Part shown: piece after piece, positions 34,934 to 44,231 of the stretch | Position numbering within the stretch: position 1 is the first letter of the stretch | Layout of the letters: the number at the start of each line of letters is the position of its first letter | NCBI GenBank assembly: GCA_963779055.1 | Contig: CAVZWN010000004.1 | Coordinates: forward strand, 1,054,001-1,118,000 | Length of the DNA stretch: 64,000 bases | From: Sulfurimicrobium sp963779055 | Lineage (GTDB): Bacteria; Pseudomonadota; Gammaproteobacteria; Burkholderiales; Sulfuricellaceae | Direction: 5' to 3' | Made by a program: the position numbers and the translations under genes | Notes under the pieces: generated by a model | The model's input: the letters and a program-made list of their open reading frames with translations, nothing else | What the model was told of the DNA's origin: nothing | Databases searched by the model: none

Positions 34934-35884
34934 TTGAAACTCGCCATCATTCTCGACCCGCTTGAAAGCATCAAAACCAGCAAGGATTCGACCTACGCCG
35001 TGATGCGCGAGGCCCATGCGCGCGGCCATGCCCTTTACGTGATGGAGCAGCATGAGCTGATCCTGGACGAGGGCCGGGTCCGGGCCCATGCACGCAGGCT
35101 CGACCTGGTGGACGAGGACCTGAAATGGTTTGCACTGGATGAACCGGCCTGGCATGAACTGACGGATTTCGACGTCACCCTGATGCGCAAGGACCCGCCC
35201 TTCGACATGGAATACATCTACAGCACTTACCTGCTGGAGCTGGCCGAGACGCAGGGCGCGCGCATTCTCAACCGGCCCGGGGCGGTGCGGGATTTCAACG
35301 AGAAGCTGTCCACGGCGAAATTTCCGCAGTTCATGCCCCCCACGCTGGTGACACGGCAGCAAGATTTGATCCGCGACTTTATCGGCAAACAAGGCGACAT
35401 TATTCTCAAGCCGCTGGACGCCATGGGCGGCAGCGGCATTTTCCGCATCCGGCAGGACGACCCCAACCTCAATGTCATCCTGGAAACCATGACGCAACTG
35501 GGCAGTCGCACCGTCATGGCGCAGCGTTACATTCCCGAGATCGCGCAGGGTGACAAACGCATCCTGCTGATCAACGGCGAGCCGGTCCCGTATGCCCTGG
35601 CGCGCATTCCAAAACAAGGGGAAACGCGCGGCAACCTCGCCACTGGCGGCAAGGGCGTGGCCCAGCCCTTGTCAGAGAACGACTGGAAAATTGCCGACAC
35701 GCTGGGGCCGAAGCTGCGCGAGCAGGGGCTGTTTCTGGTTGGCCTGGACGTGATTGGCGACTACCTGACCGAAATCAACGTCACCAGCCCGACCGGGTTT
35801 CAGGAAATCACGGCTCAGAGCGGGTTCAATGTGGCGGGGATGTTTGTGGATGCGCTTGAAAAGCTGGCAAGCGGGGAGCGGTAA
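34934..35884 (+). CDS. gshB: Glutathione synthetase
   Basis: Joins gamma-glutamylcysteine and glycine using ATP. From a TTG start the product is 316 residues, beginning MKLAIILDPLESIKTSKDST, which aligns with the start of known GshB. A frame open from 34814 would add 40 unrelated residues. ATP-grasp features include LRKDPPFDMEYIY-like LMRKDPPFD, DIILKPLDAMGGSGIFRI, IPEIAQGDKRILLINGEP and EINVTSPTGFQEI. The last residues and the TAA stop are encoded in a repeat that also contains the start of apbE. Confidence 0.95.
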   Translation: MKLAIILDPLESIKTSKDSTYAVMREAHARGHALYVMEQHELILDEGRVRAHARRLDLVDEDLKWFALDEPAWHELTDFDVTLMRKDPPFDMEYIYSTYLLELAETQGARILNRPGAVRDFNEKLSTAKFPQFMPPTLVTRQQDLIRDFIGKQGDIILKPLDAMGGSGIFRIRQDDPNLNVILETMTQLGSRTVMAQRYIPEIAQGDKRILLINGEPVPYALARIPKQGETRGNLATGGKGVAQPLSENDWKIADTLGPKLREQGLFLVGLDVIGDYLTEINVTSPTGFQEITAQSGFNVAGMFVDALEKLASGER

Positions 35885-35950
35885 GCGGTGAACAGTAAAA
35901 TCTTCCTTCTCCCGTTCACTGCTTGCTGCTTGCTGCTCACTTCCTTTCTG
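35868..35950. repeat. Repeat spanning the gshB end and apbE start
   Basis: The left part (AAGCGGGGAGCGGTAAGCGG followed by TGAACAGT) is mirrored by CCGTTCACTGCTTGCTGCTT followed by GCTGCTCACT. The units are AGCAGTGAAC and AAGCAGC/AAGCGG words. It supplies the gshB stop, the apbE GTG start and part of the apbE signal peptide. Confidence 0.65.
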
Positions 35951-36943
35951 TCCGGCTGCGGCAAGGAGCCACTCTACCAGCAGCAGAGCTATGTCTTCGG
36001 CACGCTGGTGGAAATTTCCATTTACGGCGAGGAAGACGCCCGCGCAAAACAGCTGGCCGGCCAGGTGCTGGCCGATTTCGACCAGATGCATGAATTTCTT
36101 CATGCCTGGAAACCCGGCACCTTGAGCCGGATGAACGAAATTTTCCTCAATGCCCCCGCAAAAGCAGCGATCCAGCCTGGCATGATCCCCCTGCTGGAAG
36201 ATGCCACCCGGCTCTCCGAACAGTCCGGCGGCCTGTTCAACCCCGCTATTGGCAACCTGATCCGGCTATGGGGGTTTCATGGCGATGAATTCAAGCCGGT
36301 GCGCCCCGACCCGGCAGAAATCGAAAAACTGCTGCAGGCCAGCCCAAGAATGTCGGACATCGTCATCGAGGGCATCGAGTTTCACAGCAAAAATCCGGCG
36401 GTGCGCGTGGACCTGGGCGGTTACGCCAAGGGTTATGCGCTCGACGTGGCGGCGGATTTCCTGCGTTCACAAGACGTTAAAAATGCCCTGATCAATATCG
36501 GCGGCAACATCATCGTCCTTGGCAAACACGGCAAGCGACCCTGGCAGGTGGGCATCCAGCATCCGCGCAAACCGGGCGCCATCGCCACGCTAGAGTTGCA
36601 GGATGGCGAAGCGGTCGGCACTTCCGGGGACTACCAGCGCTACTTCGAACTCGACGGCAAGCGCTACTGCCACATTATCGATCCGCGCACCGGCTACCCG
36701 GCGCAGGGCGTACAGGCGGTAACGGTGCTGATCCCCGCAGGAAAAAATGCGGGCGTGCTGTCGGATGCGGCGTCCAAGCCGGCCTTCATCGCAGGCAAGG
36801 ATGGCTGGCGTGAAGCCGCGCGTAAAATGGGCACGGAACAGGCCATGCTGATCGACAGCCAGGGGGAAATTTACCTGACCCCGGCGATGAAAAAACGCCT
36901 GAAATTCATCGATTCCGGTCTGAAACTGCACGAATCGCCCTGA
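35888..36943 (+). CDS. apbE: FAD:protein FMN transferase (ApbE), lipoprotein
   Basis: Attaches FMN covalently to threonines of periplasmic flavoproteins such as NqrB/RnfG. 351 residues from a GTG start three bases after the gshB stop. The signal peptide ends in a lipobox LSGC near residue 24. ApbE motifs are SYVFGTLVEI, LSRMNEIF, VDLGGYAKGYALD, NIGGNIIVLG, GTSGDYQRYF and HIIDPRTGYPA. Part of the signal peptide (TACCLLLTS) is encoded by a local repeat of GCTTGCTGCTT words. A likely terminator follows at 36994. Confidence 0.94.
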   Translation: MNSKIFLLPFTACCLLLTSFLSGCGKEPLYQQQSYVFGTLVEISIYGEEDARAKQLAGQVLADFDQMHEFLHAWKPGTLSRMNEIFLNAPAKAAIQPGMIPLLEDATRLSEQSGGLFNPAIGNLIRLWGFHGDEFKPVRPDPAEIEKLLQASPRMSDIVIEGIEFHSKNPAVRVDLGGYAKGYALDVAADFLRSQDVKNALINIGGNIIVLGKHGKRPWQVGIQHPRKPGAIATLELQDGEAVGTSGDYQRYFELDGKRYCHIIDPRTGYPAQGVQAVTVLIPAGKNAGVLSDAASKPAFIAGKDGWREAARKMGTEQAMLIDSQGEIYLTPAMKKRLKFIDSGLKLHESP

Positions 36944-36993
36944 CGGCATGGCCGCCTTCCTCACCCACCAGCCCTCTTCCTGGGCGTGAAGGG

Positions 36994-37023
36994 AACGGCG
37001 AGCCGCTATGCGGCTTCCGTTTT
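36994..37023 (+). terminator. Rho-independent terminator after apbE
   Basis: AACGGcgAGCCGC-TAT-GCGGCTtcCGTT followed by TT: a stem of about ten pairs with one internal mismatch region, a three-base loop and a short U tract. Confidence 0.65.
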
Positions 37024-37077
37024 AAAAGAGTAAAATACCGCTTTTCCCGGAGTAAGGGCACAAGCCCAGGAATTTCG

Positions 37078-37485
37078 ATGATTGGTATTCTTATCGTCGC
37101 CCACGGCGCACTGGGCGAGAGTCTGATCCACTGCGCCAGCCACGTCATGGGCAGCCGCCCGTTGAATCTGCAGCAACTCGGCGTCACCATCCACGACGAT
37201 CCGGTGGCGATACTCCCCCAGGCCAGAGAGATGCTGCGCCAGCTCGATCAGGGCGAGGGCGTACTGATCCTGTCCGACATCTACGGCGCCACGCCCACCA
37301 ACATCACCTGCCGCCTGCTGGAATCCGGCCGGGTGGAAGGCATCGCCGGGGTCAACCTGCCGATGCTGGTGCGTGCGCTCACTTACCGCGAAGAGCCCCT
37401 TGCCACAGTGGTTGAAAAAGCGCTCTCCGGCGGCCACGACGGTATTATCCACACCACCATGGAAGCCTGTCATGTTGCAACGTGA
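37078..37485 (+). CDS. PTS EIIA component, mannose family
   Basis: This 135-residue EIIA-Man-type protein starts MIGILIVAHGALGESL with the phosphorylated His near residue 9, followed by GEGVLILSDIYGATPTN and GVNLPMLVRAL. In Betaproteobacteria this gene lies upstream of ptsH and ptsI and works as a regulatory phosphorelay rather than sugar uptake; no EIIB/EIIC gene is present here. It overlaps the HPr start by 14 bases. Confidence 0.92.
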   Translation: MIGILIVAHGALGESLIHCASHVMGSRPLNLQQLGVTIHDDPVAILPQAREMLRQLDQGEGVLILSDIYGATPTNITCRLLESGRVEGIAGVNLPMLVRALTYREEPLATVVEKALSGGHDGIIHTTMEACHVAT

Positions 37486-39469
37486 CATCGAGATCATCAA
37501 CAAGCTGGGGCTGCACGCACGCGCCTCGGCCAAGCTGACCCAGGCGGCCGGGCAGCACCGGAGCCAAATATGGCTTTCCCGCGACAACAAACGCATCAAC
37601 GCCAAAAGCATCATGGGCGTGATGATGCTGGCTGCCGCCAAGGGTACGACCATCGGCATCGAGACTGAAGGCGAGGACGAAGAAAAAGCGATGCAGGCCA
37701 TCGTCGATCTGATCAGCGACAAGTTCGGAGAAGGCGAGGTAATGAGCTTCACCATGCATGGCGTCGCCGTTTCCGGCGGCATTGCCATCGGCCATGCGCA
37801 CCTTGTTTCGCATGTCAGTCTGGAAGTCCCCCAGTACGGGGTGCTCAAAGCCCGCGTCGGCGAAGAAATTACCCGCTTTGACGCTGCCATCCAGGCCACG
37901 CTGCAGGAATTCAAAGAACTTCAGCGCAACATTCCTGCCAATGCTCCGGCAGAATTCGATGCTTTCCTCGACCTGCACATTCTGATCCTCAGCGATCCGA
38001 CGCTTTCCTCGGCGCCGAAGGATCTGATCGAAACCCAGCGCATCAACGCCGAATGGGCGCTCAAACAGCAGATGGACACGCTGCTCGCCCAGTTCGACCA
38101 GATCGAGGACGACTACCTGCGGGAACGCAAATCGGATGTGATTCAGGTCGTGGAGCGGGTGCTGAAATCCCTCCTTGGCCACGCCACCCTGCACACCCCT
38201 GGCCCGGCCAGCCCGGACCTGGCCAGCATTCTGGTGGCGCACGACCTTTCCCCCGCCGACATGATGCTGTTCAAGCAGCACCAGTTTGCAGCCTTTGTCA
38301 CCGATGTCGGCGGCACCACTTCCCACACCGCGATTCTCGCCCGCAGCCTCAACATTCCCTCGATCGTGGCGCTGCACCATGCCCGCAGCCTGATCCGCGA
38401 GCGCGAACTGATCATTGTTGACGGCAGCCAGGGCATCGTCATCGTCAACCCGGACAAGACGGTGCTGGCCGAGTACAAGCTGCGCCAGAGCCAGTGGGAG
38501 CTGGAAAAACAGAAACTCAAGCGCCTCCGGACCACCCGCGCCACCACTCTGGACGGGACGGAGACGGAACTGCACGCCAATATCGAACTGCCGGGCGATA
38601 TTGGTGACGTGAAGGCCAATGGCGCAACCGGGATCGGGCTGTTCCGCAGTGAATTCCTGTTCCTCAACCGGCGCGACCTGCCGGGAGAAGAAGAGCAGTT
38701 TCTCGCCTACCGCAGCGTGGCGGAAGATATGCGCGGCCTGCCGGTCACCATCCGCACCCTCGACCTGGGCGCGGACAAGCAGTTATTCGGCGCAGAAAAA
38801 CCCGGCGCCAACCCGGCTCTGGGATTGCGTGCCATCCGCCTGTGCCTGGCCGAACCGCAACTGTTCCACGCCCAGCTGCGCGCCATCCTGCGCGCCTCGC
38901 ATTACGGCAGGATCAAGCTGCTGATTCCCATGCTGTCTTCCCTGACCGAGCTGAACCAGACCTTCCACCTGATCGCCCAAGCCAAGCAGAGCCTGATAAA
39001 AGAAAACATTCCCTTCGATGACAATATCCCCGTCGGCGGCATGATCGAAATCCCTGCCGCCGCGCTGGCGGCACACGTTTTTGCCAAGCATCTGGACTTC
39101 CTTTCCATTGGCACCAACGATCTGATCCAGTACACGCTGGCCATCGACCGCACCGATGACAGCGTGGCGCATCTTTACGACCCATTGCATCCCGCCGTGC
39201 TGCAACTGATCGCACACACCATCAGGAGCGCCGACAAGGCCGGCATCCCGGTATCGGTGTGCGGCGAAATGGCGGGTGATGTCTCCATGACGCGCGTCCT
39301 GCTGGGCCTCGGCCTGCGCCAGTTCTCCATGCATCCGGCGCACCTGCTCACGGTAAAACAGCAGATCCTGCGCACTCATGTGCCAGAATTACCGGCGCTG
39401 GTAGGCCGCATGCTCAAAACCGAAGAGCCGGAAAAAATGCACGCGCTTCTGACGCGCTTGAATGCCTGA
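37472..39469 (+). CDS. ptsH-ptsI: HPr and PTS enzyme I in one open frame
   Basis: HPr (residues 1-89) has the phospho-His in NKLGLHARAS and the regulatory Ser region in NAKSIMGVMML. It runs without a stop into enzyme I (residues 90-665), which has the phospho-His in GGTTSHTAILARS, the PEP-binding GATGIGLFRSEFLF and the C-terminal GTNDLIQYTLA and CGEMAGD. In relatives the junction is normally a stop overlapping the EI ATG; here GAGGTAATG (37735-37743) has one more G than GAGTAATG would. So this is either a true fusion or a one-base sequence error joining two genes (HPr about 37472-37740, EI from 37741). Confidence 0.88.
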   Translation: MLQRDIEIINKLGLHARASAKLTQAAGQHRSQIWLSRDNKRINAKSIMGVMMLAAAKGTTIGIETEGEDEEKAMQAIVDLISDKFGEGEVMSFTMHGVAVSGGIAIGHAHLVSHVSLEVPQYGVLKARVGEEITRFDAAIQATLQEFKELQRNIPANAPAEFDAFLDLHILILSDPTLSSAPKDLIETQRINAEWALKQQMDTLLAQFDQIEDDYLRERKSDVIQVVERVLKSLLGHATLHTPGPASPDLASILVAHDLSPADMMLFKQHQFAAFVTDVGGTTSHTAILARSLNIPSIVALHHARSLIRERELIIVDGSQGIVIVNPDKTVLAEYKLRQSQWELEKQKLKRLRTTRATTLDGTETELHANIELPGDIGDVKANGATGIGLFRSEFLFLNRRDLPGEEEQFLAYRSVAEDMRGLPVTIRTLDLGADKQLFGAEKPGANPALGLRAIRLCLAEPQLFHAQLRAILRASHYGRIKLLIPMLSSLTELNQTFHLIAQAKQSLIKENIPFDDNIPVGGMIEIPAAALAAHVFAKHLDFLSIGTNDLIQYTLAIDRTDDSVAHLYDPLHPAVLQLIAHTIRSADKAGIPVSVCGEMAGDVSMTRVLLGLGLRQFSMHPAHLLTVKQQILRTHVPELPALVGRMLKTEEPEKMHALLTRLNA

Positions 39470-39495
39470 GTCAAATTCACGATAATCCGCAGGAT

Positions 39496-40638
39496 ATGTC
39501 CAAGCCCAATTCCGTAGGCGTCGTCACGCCGCAAACCGCGCGTTTCGAGTCGCCGCTGACACTCAAAAGCGGTGTCACCCTGCCGTTCTATGAACTGGTA
39601 TACGAAACCTACGGCACGCTCAATGCCAGCAGAACCAATGCCATCCTGGTCTGCCACGCGCTTTCCGGCAACCATCACGTGGCCGGGTATCACTCCGAAC
39701 ACGACAAACGCCCCGGCTGGTGGGACAACATGATCGGGCCCGGCAAGCCGATCGACACCAATCATTTTTTCGTCATCGGGCTGAACAACCTCGGCGGCTG
39801 CCATGGCTCGACCGGGCCTTCCAGCATCAACCCCCAGACCGGCAAGCCTTTCGGCGCCAGTTTCCCGGTGGTGACGGTGGAAGACTGGGTGGAGACGCAA
39901 ATCAGACTCGCCGACCTGCTCGGCATTCACCAGTTCGCCGCCATCGTCGGCGGCAGCCTGGGCGGCATGCAGGTGCTGCAATGGAGCATCAACCATCCGG
40001 ACCGCCTGCGGCATGCGCTGGTGATCGCCGCCGCCCCGCGCCTCACCGCGCAGAATATCGCCTTCAACGACGTGGCCCGGCAGGCCATCCTGACCGACCC
40101 CGATTATCATGGCGGCGATTTCTACGCGCACGGCGTGGTGCCGCGCCGCGGGTTACGCATCGCCCGCATGCTGGGGCACATCACTTACCTGTCGGACGAT
40201 GCGATGGGAGAGAAATTCGGCCGCATCTTGCGCTCCGGCGCCTACAATTTCGGCTATGAGGTCGAATTCGAGATCGAATCCTACCTGCGCTATCAGGGCG
40301 ACAAATTCGCCGACAGCTTCGACGCCAACACCTACCTGCTGATGACCAAGGCGCTGGATTATTTCGACCCCACCCACCACCATCAGCATGGCTCCCTGAG
40401 CCAGACCATGCAGGCTGCGCGCGCGAAGTTCCTGGTGATTTCCTTCTCCACCGACTGGCGCTTCTCGCCCGCGCGCTCGCGCGAGATCGTCAAGGCCCTG
40501 CTGGACAACAACCTGGACGTGAGCTACGCGGAAATCACCGCCGCGCACGGCCACGATGCCTTTCTCATGGAAGACCCGCAATACCATAATCTGGTGCGGG
40601 CCTACATGGGAAGAGTCGCCGAGGAGGGCAAACCATGA
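39496..40638 (+). CDS. metX: Homoserine O-acyltransferase
   Basis: Acylates homoserine (acetyl or succinyl donor) in methionine biosynthesis. 380 residues with an alpha/beta-hydrolase fold: LVCHALSGNHHVAG, the nucleophile elbow GGSLGGMQVLQW with catalytic Ser near 150, and the catalytic His in AAHGHDAFL and Asp in STDWRFSP. Whether it uses acetyl-CoA or succinyl-CoA cannot be decided safely here; many Nitrosomonadales MetX enzymes use succinyl-CoA. Overlaps metW by four bases. Confidence 0.95.
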   Translation: MSKPNSVGVVTPQTARFESPLTLKSGVTLPFYELVYETYGTLNASRTNAILVCHALSGNHHVAGYHSEHDKRPGWWDNMIGPGKPIDTNHFFVIGLNNLGGCHGSTGPSSINPQTGKPFGASFPVVTVEDWVETQIRLADLLGIHQFAAIVGGSLGGMQVLQWSINHPDRLRHALVIAAAPRLTAQNIAFNDVARQAILTDPDYHGGDFYAHGVVPRRGLRIARMLGHITYLSDDAMGEKFGRILRSGAYNFGYEVEFEIESYLRYQGDKFADSFDANTYLLMTKALDYFDPTHHHQHGSLSQTMQAARAKFLVISFSTDWRFSPARSREIVKALLDNNLDVSYAEITAAHGHDAFLMEDPQYHNLVRAYMGRVAEEGKP

Positions 40639-41231
40639 CGAACGCCACGGTACGGCACGATTTCGAAACCATCGCGGCCTGGGTCAAGCCCGGCGCGCGC
40701 GTCCTCGACCTGGGCTGCGGCGACGGCACCCTGCTGAAACACCTCAAGGACAGCCGCCAGGCACACGGCTACGGCGTGGACATCAAGGACGCCAACATCC
40801 TCGTCTGCGTGCAAAAAGGCCTCAACGTGATCCAGAATGACCTCGACTCCGGGCTTTCCGGATTCGAAGCCGACTCTTTCGATTTCGTCATCCTGTCGCA
40901 AACCCTGCAGGCCATGCGCCACATCGAGCAGGTCGTCGCGGAAATGCTGCGTGTCGGCAAGCAGGCCATCGTCGCCTTCCCCAACTTCGGCTACTGGCGC
41001 CATCGCGTGCAGGTACTGCAGGGCCACATGCCGGTTTCACCCGGGCTGCCTTACCAGTGGTATGACACGCCGAATATCCATCTTTGCACCGTCAAGGACT
41101 TCGAGTCCTTCTGCGCCCAGCGCGGCATCCGCATCCTGGAACGGGTCGTAATGGAGGGTGAGCGCAAAATCGGCTTCCTGCCGAACATTCGCGGCAGCGT
41201 TGCCGCCTACCGGATCGAACGCAGCCAGTAG
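40635..41231 (+). CDS. metW: Methionine biosynthesis protein MetW
   Basis: This 198-residue class I methyltransferase-like protein has VLDLGCGDGTLLKHL (SAM motif), GVDIKDANILVCVQKGLNVIQ-type sequence, FDFVILSQTLQAMRH and the MetW signature FPNFGYWRHRVQV. It is always found next to metX and is needed for methionine synthesis in several Betaproteobacteria, though its reaction is not well defined. It is translationally coupled to metX (ATGA). Confidence 0.95.
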   Translation: MTNATVRHDFETIAAWVKPGARVLDLGCGDGTLLKHLKDSRQAHGYGVDIKDANILVCVQKGLNVIQNDLDSGLSGFEADSFDFVILSQTLQAMRHIEQVVAEMLRVGKQAIVAFPNFGYWRHRVQVLQGHMPVSPGLPYQWYDTPNIHLCTVKDFESFCAQRGIRILERVVMEGERKIGFLPNIRGSVAAYRIERSQ

Positions 41232-41267
41232 TCAGCCAACAGAAATTCACGAAAGCTTTGGATGCGA

Positions 41268-41400
41268 GGACCTCCCCCCTGACAAGGGGGGAATGAGGGG
41301 GGTTGCAGTGGTGATATCTAAGCCCCGACGTTAACCCCCCCAACCCTCCTTGTGCGAGCATCCGCTGCGCGGATTGCCTGCTTGACCCATTTCAGGGGGG
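41268..41400. repeat. C/G-rich palindromic repeat between metW and the TauE/SafE-like gene
   Basis: CCCCCCTGACAAGGGGGG (41275-41292) is a near-perfect palindrome with the CCCCTTGTCAGGGG core. It is followed by AATGAGGGGGGTTG and, about 40 bases on, by TTAACCCCCCCAACCCTCCT, which pairs with it. A partial third unit ends in TTTCAGGGGGG near 41400. Related to the block at 11992-12079. It could also end transcription of metW. The remaining bases to 41429 hold nothing recognisable. Confidence 0.75.
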
Positions 41401-41429
41401 CGCCATTTCAGCGCAGCACAACTGAATAC

Positions 41430-42107
41430 TCAGGCCAGCAGCAGCCGCACCAGTCCCCAGACGCCGAAACCCGCCACCAGCAGCCCCGCCAGCCTGCGCA
41501 CCCAGAGGTGGCGGGTAAATGCCTGCAACTGCTGGGCAAACAGGCCCATGGCAATGAGGTTGGGCAGGGTGCCGAGGCCGAAGGCCAGCATGGAAGCCGC
41601 TCCGGAAGCTGCGCTGCCGCTCGCCAGCGCGGTAATCAGCACGCTATACACCAGACCGCAAGGCAGCCAGCCCCACAGCGTTCCGAGCAGGAAAGCCTGA
41701 ACCGGGTTACGCACCGGCAGCAGGGATTTCGAGAAAGGCTGCAAGCGTTTCCACAGCAGCCCGCCCAGACGCTCGATCTGCGTCACCGCCTGCCACAGGC
41801 CCGCCAGATACAGTCCCAGCGCGACCAGCATGAGGTTCGCCAGCAGGTACAAAACCTTCTGCACCGGCCACAGCCCCTCCAGCAGCAAGGTGCTCGCCCC
41901 CAACGCACCGGCCAGCGCGCCCGCAACGGCATAACTCAGGATACGCCCGGCGTTGTAGGCAAAGTGATAGCTGAAGCGCGTGCCCTGGCCCGGCAACTGC
42001 ATGGAAATAGCGGCGACGATGCCGCCGCACATGCCGACGCAGTGCGTGCCGCCCAGAAGGCCAACAAGAAAGACCGCAAACAGGTTTTGTTCCAGCATGG
42101 GCGACAT
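41430..42107 (-). CDS. Sulfite exporter TauE/SafE-like membrane protein
   Basis: This 225-residue protein has six hydrophobic helices. Its N-terminal GTHCVGMCGGIVAA and the central LGTLWGWLPCGLVYS carry cysteines in helices, as in the DsbD-like/TauE family (PF13386-type) often linked to cytochrome oxidase assembly or metal handling. The start at 42107 (MSPMLEQNLF) is chosen because residues before it in the longer frame (to 42164) look non-conserved. Divergent from the MFS gene. Specific substrate unknown. Confidence 0.85.
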   Translation of the reverse strand: MSPMLEQNLFAVFLVGLLGGTHCVGMCGGIVAAISMQLPGQGTRFSYHFAYNAGRILSYAVAGALAGALGASTLLLEGLWPVQKVLYLLANLMLVALGLYLAGLWQAVTQIERLGGLLWKRLQPFSKSLLPVRNPVQAFLLGTLWGWLPCGLVYSVLITALASGSAASGAASMLAFGLGTLPNLIAMGLFAQQLQAFTRHLWVRRLAGLLVAGFGVWGLVRLLLA

Positions 42108-42202
42108 TGTGACATAGGGCCATGTTTCCGGTAAGGTGACGGGCTTTACAGGCGCATCCGGCAAATACTGCCCCGCCGTGCATGAAGCTCTCAGGATAAA
42201 GA

Positions 42203-43442
42203 ATGTTCCGCGAAGTCATCTTCAATCGCCGCATGCTGATCTGCATTTTCACCGGCTTCAGTTCCGGCCTGCCGCTCTACATCCTGATCAGCCTGCTGCC
42301 CGCCTGGCTGCGCTCCGAGCAGGTGGATCTCAAGGCCATCGGCCTGTTCGCCCTGATCCAGTTGCCTTTTACCTGGAAATTTCTCTGGTCGCCGCTCATG
42401 GACCGCTTTGCCTGGCCGATGCTGGGGCGGCGGCGGGGCTGGATTTTATTGACCCAGGTGGCGCTGTTGCTGTCGCTCCCGCTGTTCGGCTGGCTCAATC
42501 CTGCGCTTGATATCTGGACCATCGCCTATCTGGCTGCTGCGGTAGCCTTCTTCTCCGCCTCGCAGGACGTGGTGCTGGATGCGTTCCGGCGCGAAATTCT
42601 GTTCGACATCGAACTGGGCCTGGGCAATGCCATCCATGTCAACGCCTACCGTATCGCCAGCCTGATTCCCGGTTCGCTGTCCCTGATCCTGGCCGATCAT
42701 CCTGCCCTGGAGCAGCGTGTTTCTGATTACGGCCCTGTTCATGCTGCCCGGCATCGCCATGACCCTGCTGGTCGCCGAACCCGAACGGGTCCAGGGTGCG
42801 CCACGTACTTTGCGGGAAGCCGTGGTGGAACCCTTCCACGAATTCATCACCCGCTCAGGCTGGCGACAGGCCATGCTGGTCCTTGCCTTCATCTTCTTCT
42901 ACAAGCTCGGCGACAGCATGGCGACCGCGCTGGCAACGCCGTTTTACCTCGACATGGGATTCAGCAAGACGGAAATCGGCCTGGTGGCCAAGCACGCGGG
43001 GCTGTGGCCCGCCATCATCGGCGGCCTGCTGGGCGGAGTGTGGATGATCAAGTTGGGCATCAATCGCGCCCTGTGGCTGTTCGGCGTGGTGCAGGCCGTA
43101 TCCATCCTCGGCTTTGCCCTGCTGGCCAGCAACGGCCACGATCTGGCGCTGCTGGCCGGCGTGATCGGCTTCGAGGCGCTGGGCGTGGGGCTGGGCACCA
43201 CGGCTTTCGTCGCCTTCATCGCCCGCACCACCCATCCACTCTACACTGCCACCCAGTTCGCCCTGTTCACCAGCCTGATGGCGGTACCGCGTACCCTGTT
43301 CAACTCCGCCACCGGCTATCTGGTGGAGCAAATGGGGTGGGTCAATTTCTTCCTGCTATGTACCGCGCTGGCGCTTCCCGGCATGCTGTTGCTGTTCAAG
43401 GTCGCGCCATGGAATGAAGAGGGTCAAACTGTTTCATCGTAA
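42203..43442 (+). CDS. AmpG-like MFS transporter, one frameshift
   Basis: Two frames join into a 412-413-residue major facilitator: 42203 to about 42700, then about 42702 to 43442. At the junction, GATCATCCTGCCCTGG would read ADHLPWSSVFLIT if one C of CATCCTG were absent. N-terminal features are FSSGLPLYILISLLPAWLR and ASQDVVLDAFRRE, as in AmpG muropeptide permeases; the C-terminal half has YKLGDSMATALATPFYLDMG. AmpG imports GlcNAc-anhydroMur-peptides for recycling. A single-base insertion error is likelier than real inactivation. The end overlaps xth on the other strand by 19 bases. Confidence 0.82.
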
Positions 43443-44207
43443 TCAATGTTCAACGGTGCGTGGTCGGAAAAACGTTCGTCCTTGTAGACGGCCGCCCGCG
43501 TTGCTTTTCCGGCCACACCCGGGGTGGCGATCTGGTAGTCGATACGCCAGCCCACGTTCTTGGCCCAGGCCTGGCCGCGATTCGACCACCAGGTATAGGC
43601 CTCGCCAGTCGCCTCGGGATGCAGGCGGCGATACACGTCCACCCAGCCCACCTCGTCAAAAACATGGCTCAGCCAGGCACGCTCCTCGGGCAGGAAGCCG
43701 GAATTTTTCTGGTTGGATTTCCAGTTTTTCAGATCGATTTCCTTGTGCGCGATGTTCCAGTCGCCGCACAGGATCACCTCGCGCCCGCTGGCCCGAAGCT
43801 CGCGCAGATGCGGCAGGAAGCGTTCGAGAAAATAGAATTTCACCTGCTGGCGCTCTTCCGAACTGGAGCCGGAAGGCAGGTAGAGCGAGATCACCGACAG
43901 ATTGCCGAAATCCGCCTGCAGATAACGCCCCTCGGCGTCGATATCGGCGATGCCCAAGCCCTTCGACGATCGAATCCGGCTTGCGTCTGGAATAGATGCC
44001 TACCCCGCTGTAACCCTTCTTTTCGGCATAGTGAAAACAGCCGTGATAGCCCTCCGGATTCAGCATTTCCGGCTTCATATCGGCGGCCTGGGCCTTGAGT
44101 TCCTGGACGCAGATCACGTCCGCGTCCTGTTTTGCCATCCAGGCAAAAAACCCCTTGCTGGCCGCAGAGCGAATGCCATTGAGATTTGCAGATATAATAC
44201 GCAACAT
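43424..44207 (-). CDS. xthA: Exodeoxyribonuclease III, one frameshift
   Basis: AP endonuclease and 3'-5' exonuclease for base-excision repair. Two frames join near 43955-43960: the first half gives MLRIISANLNGIRSAASKGF and QDADVICVQELKAQ; the second gives GDWNIAHKEIDLKN, YTWWSNRGQAW and the C-terminal FSDHAPL with catalytic Asp-His. At the junction GAAGGGCTTGGGCATCG needs one T removed to read EGLGIAD. Repaired length about 260 residues, which is normal. Divergent from pyrE. Confidence 0.88.
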
Positions 44208-44231
44208 TAACCTTTCAATTCAGATTGAATC

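Noticed and set aside
41268..41400. Possible CRISPR or tandem array in the C/G-rich stretch
   Set aside because: No regularly spaced direct repeats or unique spacers; it is a palindrome block.
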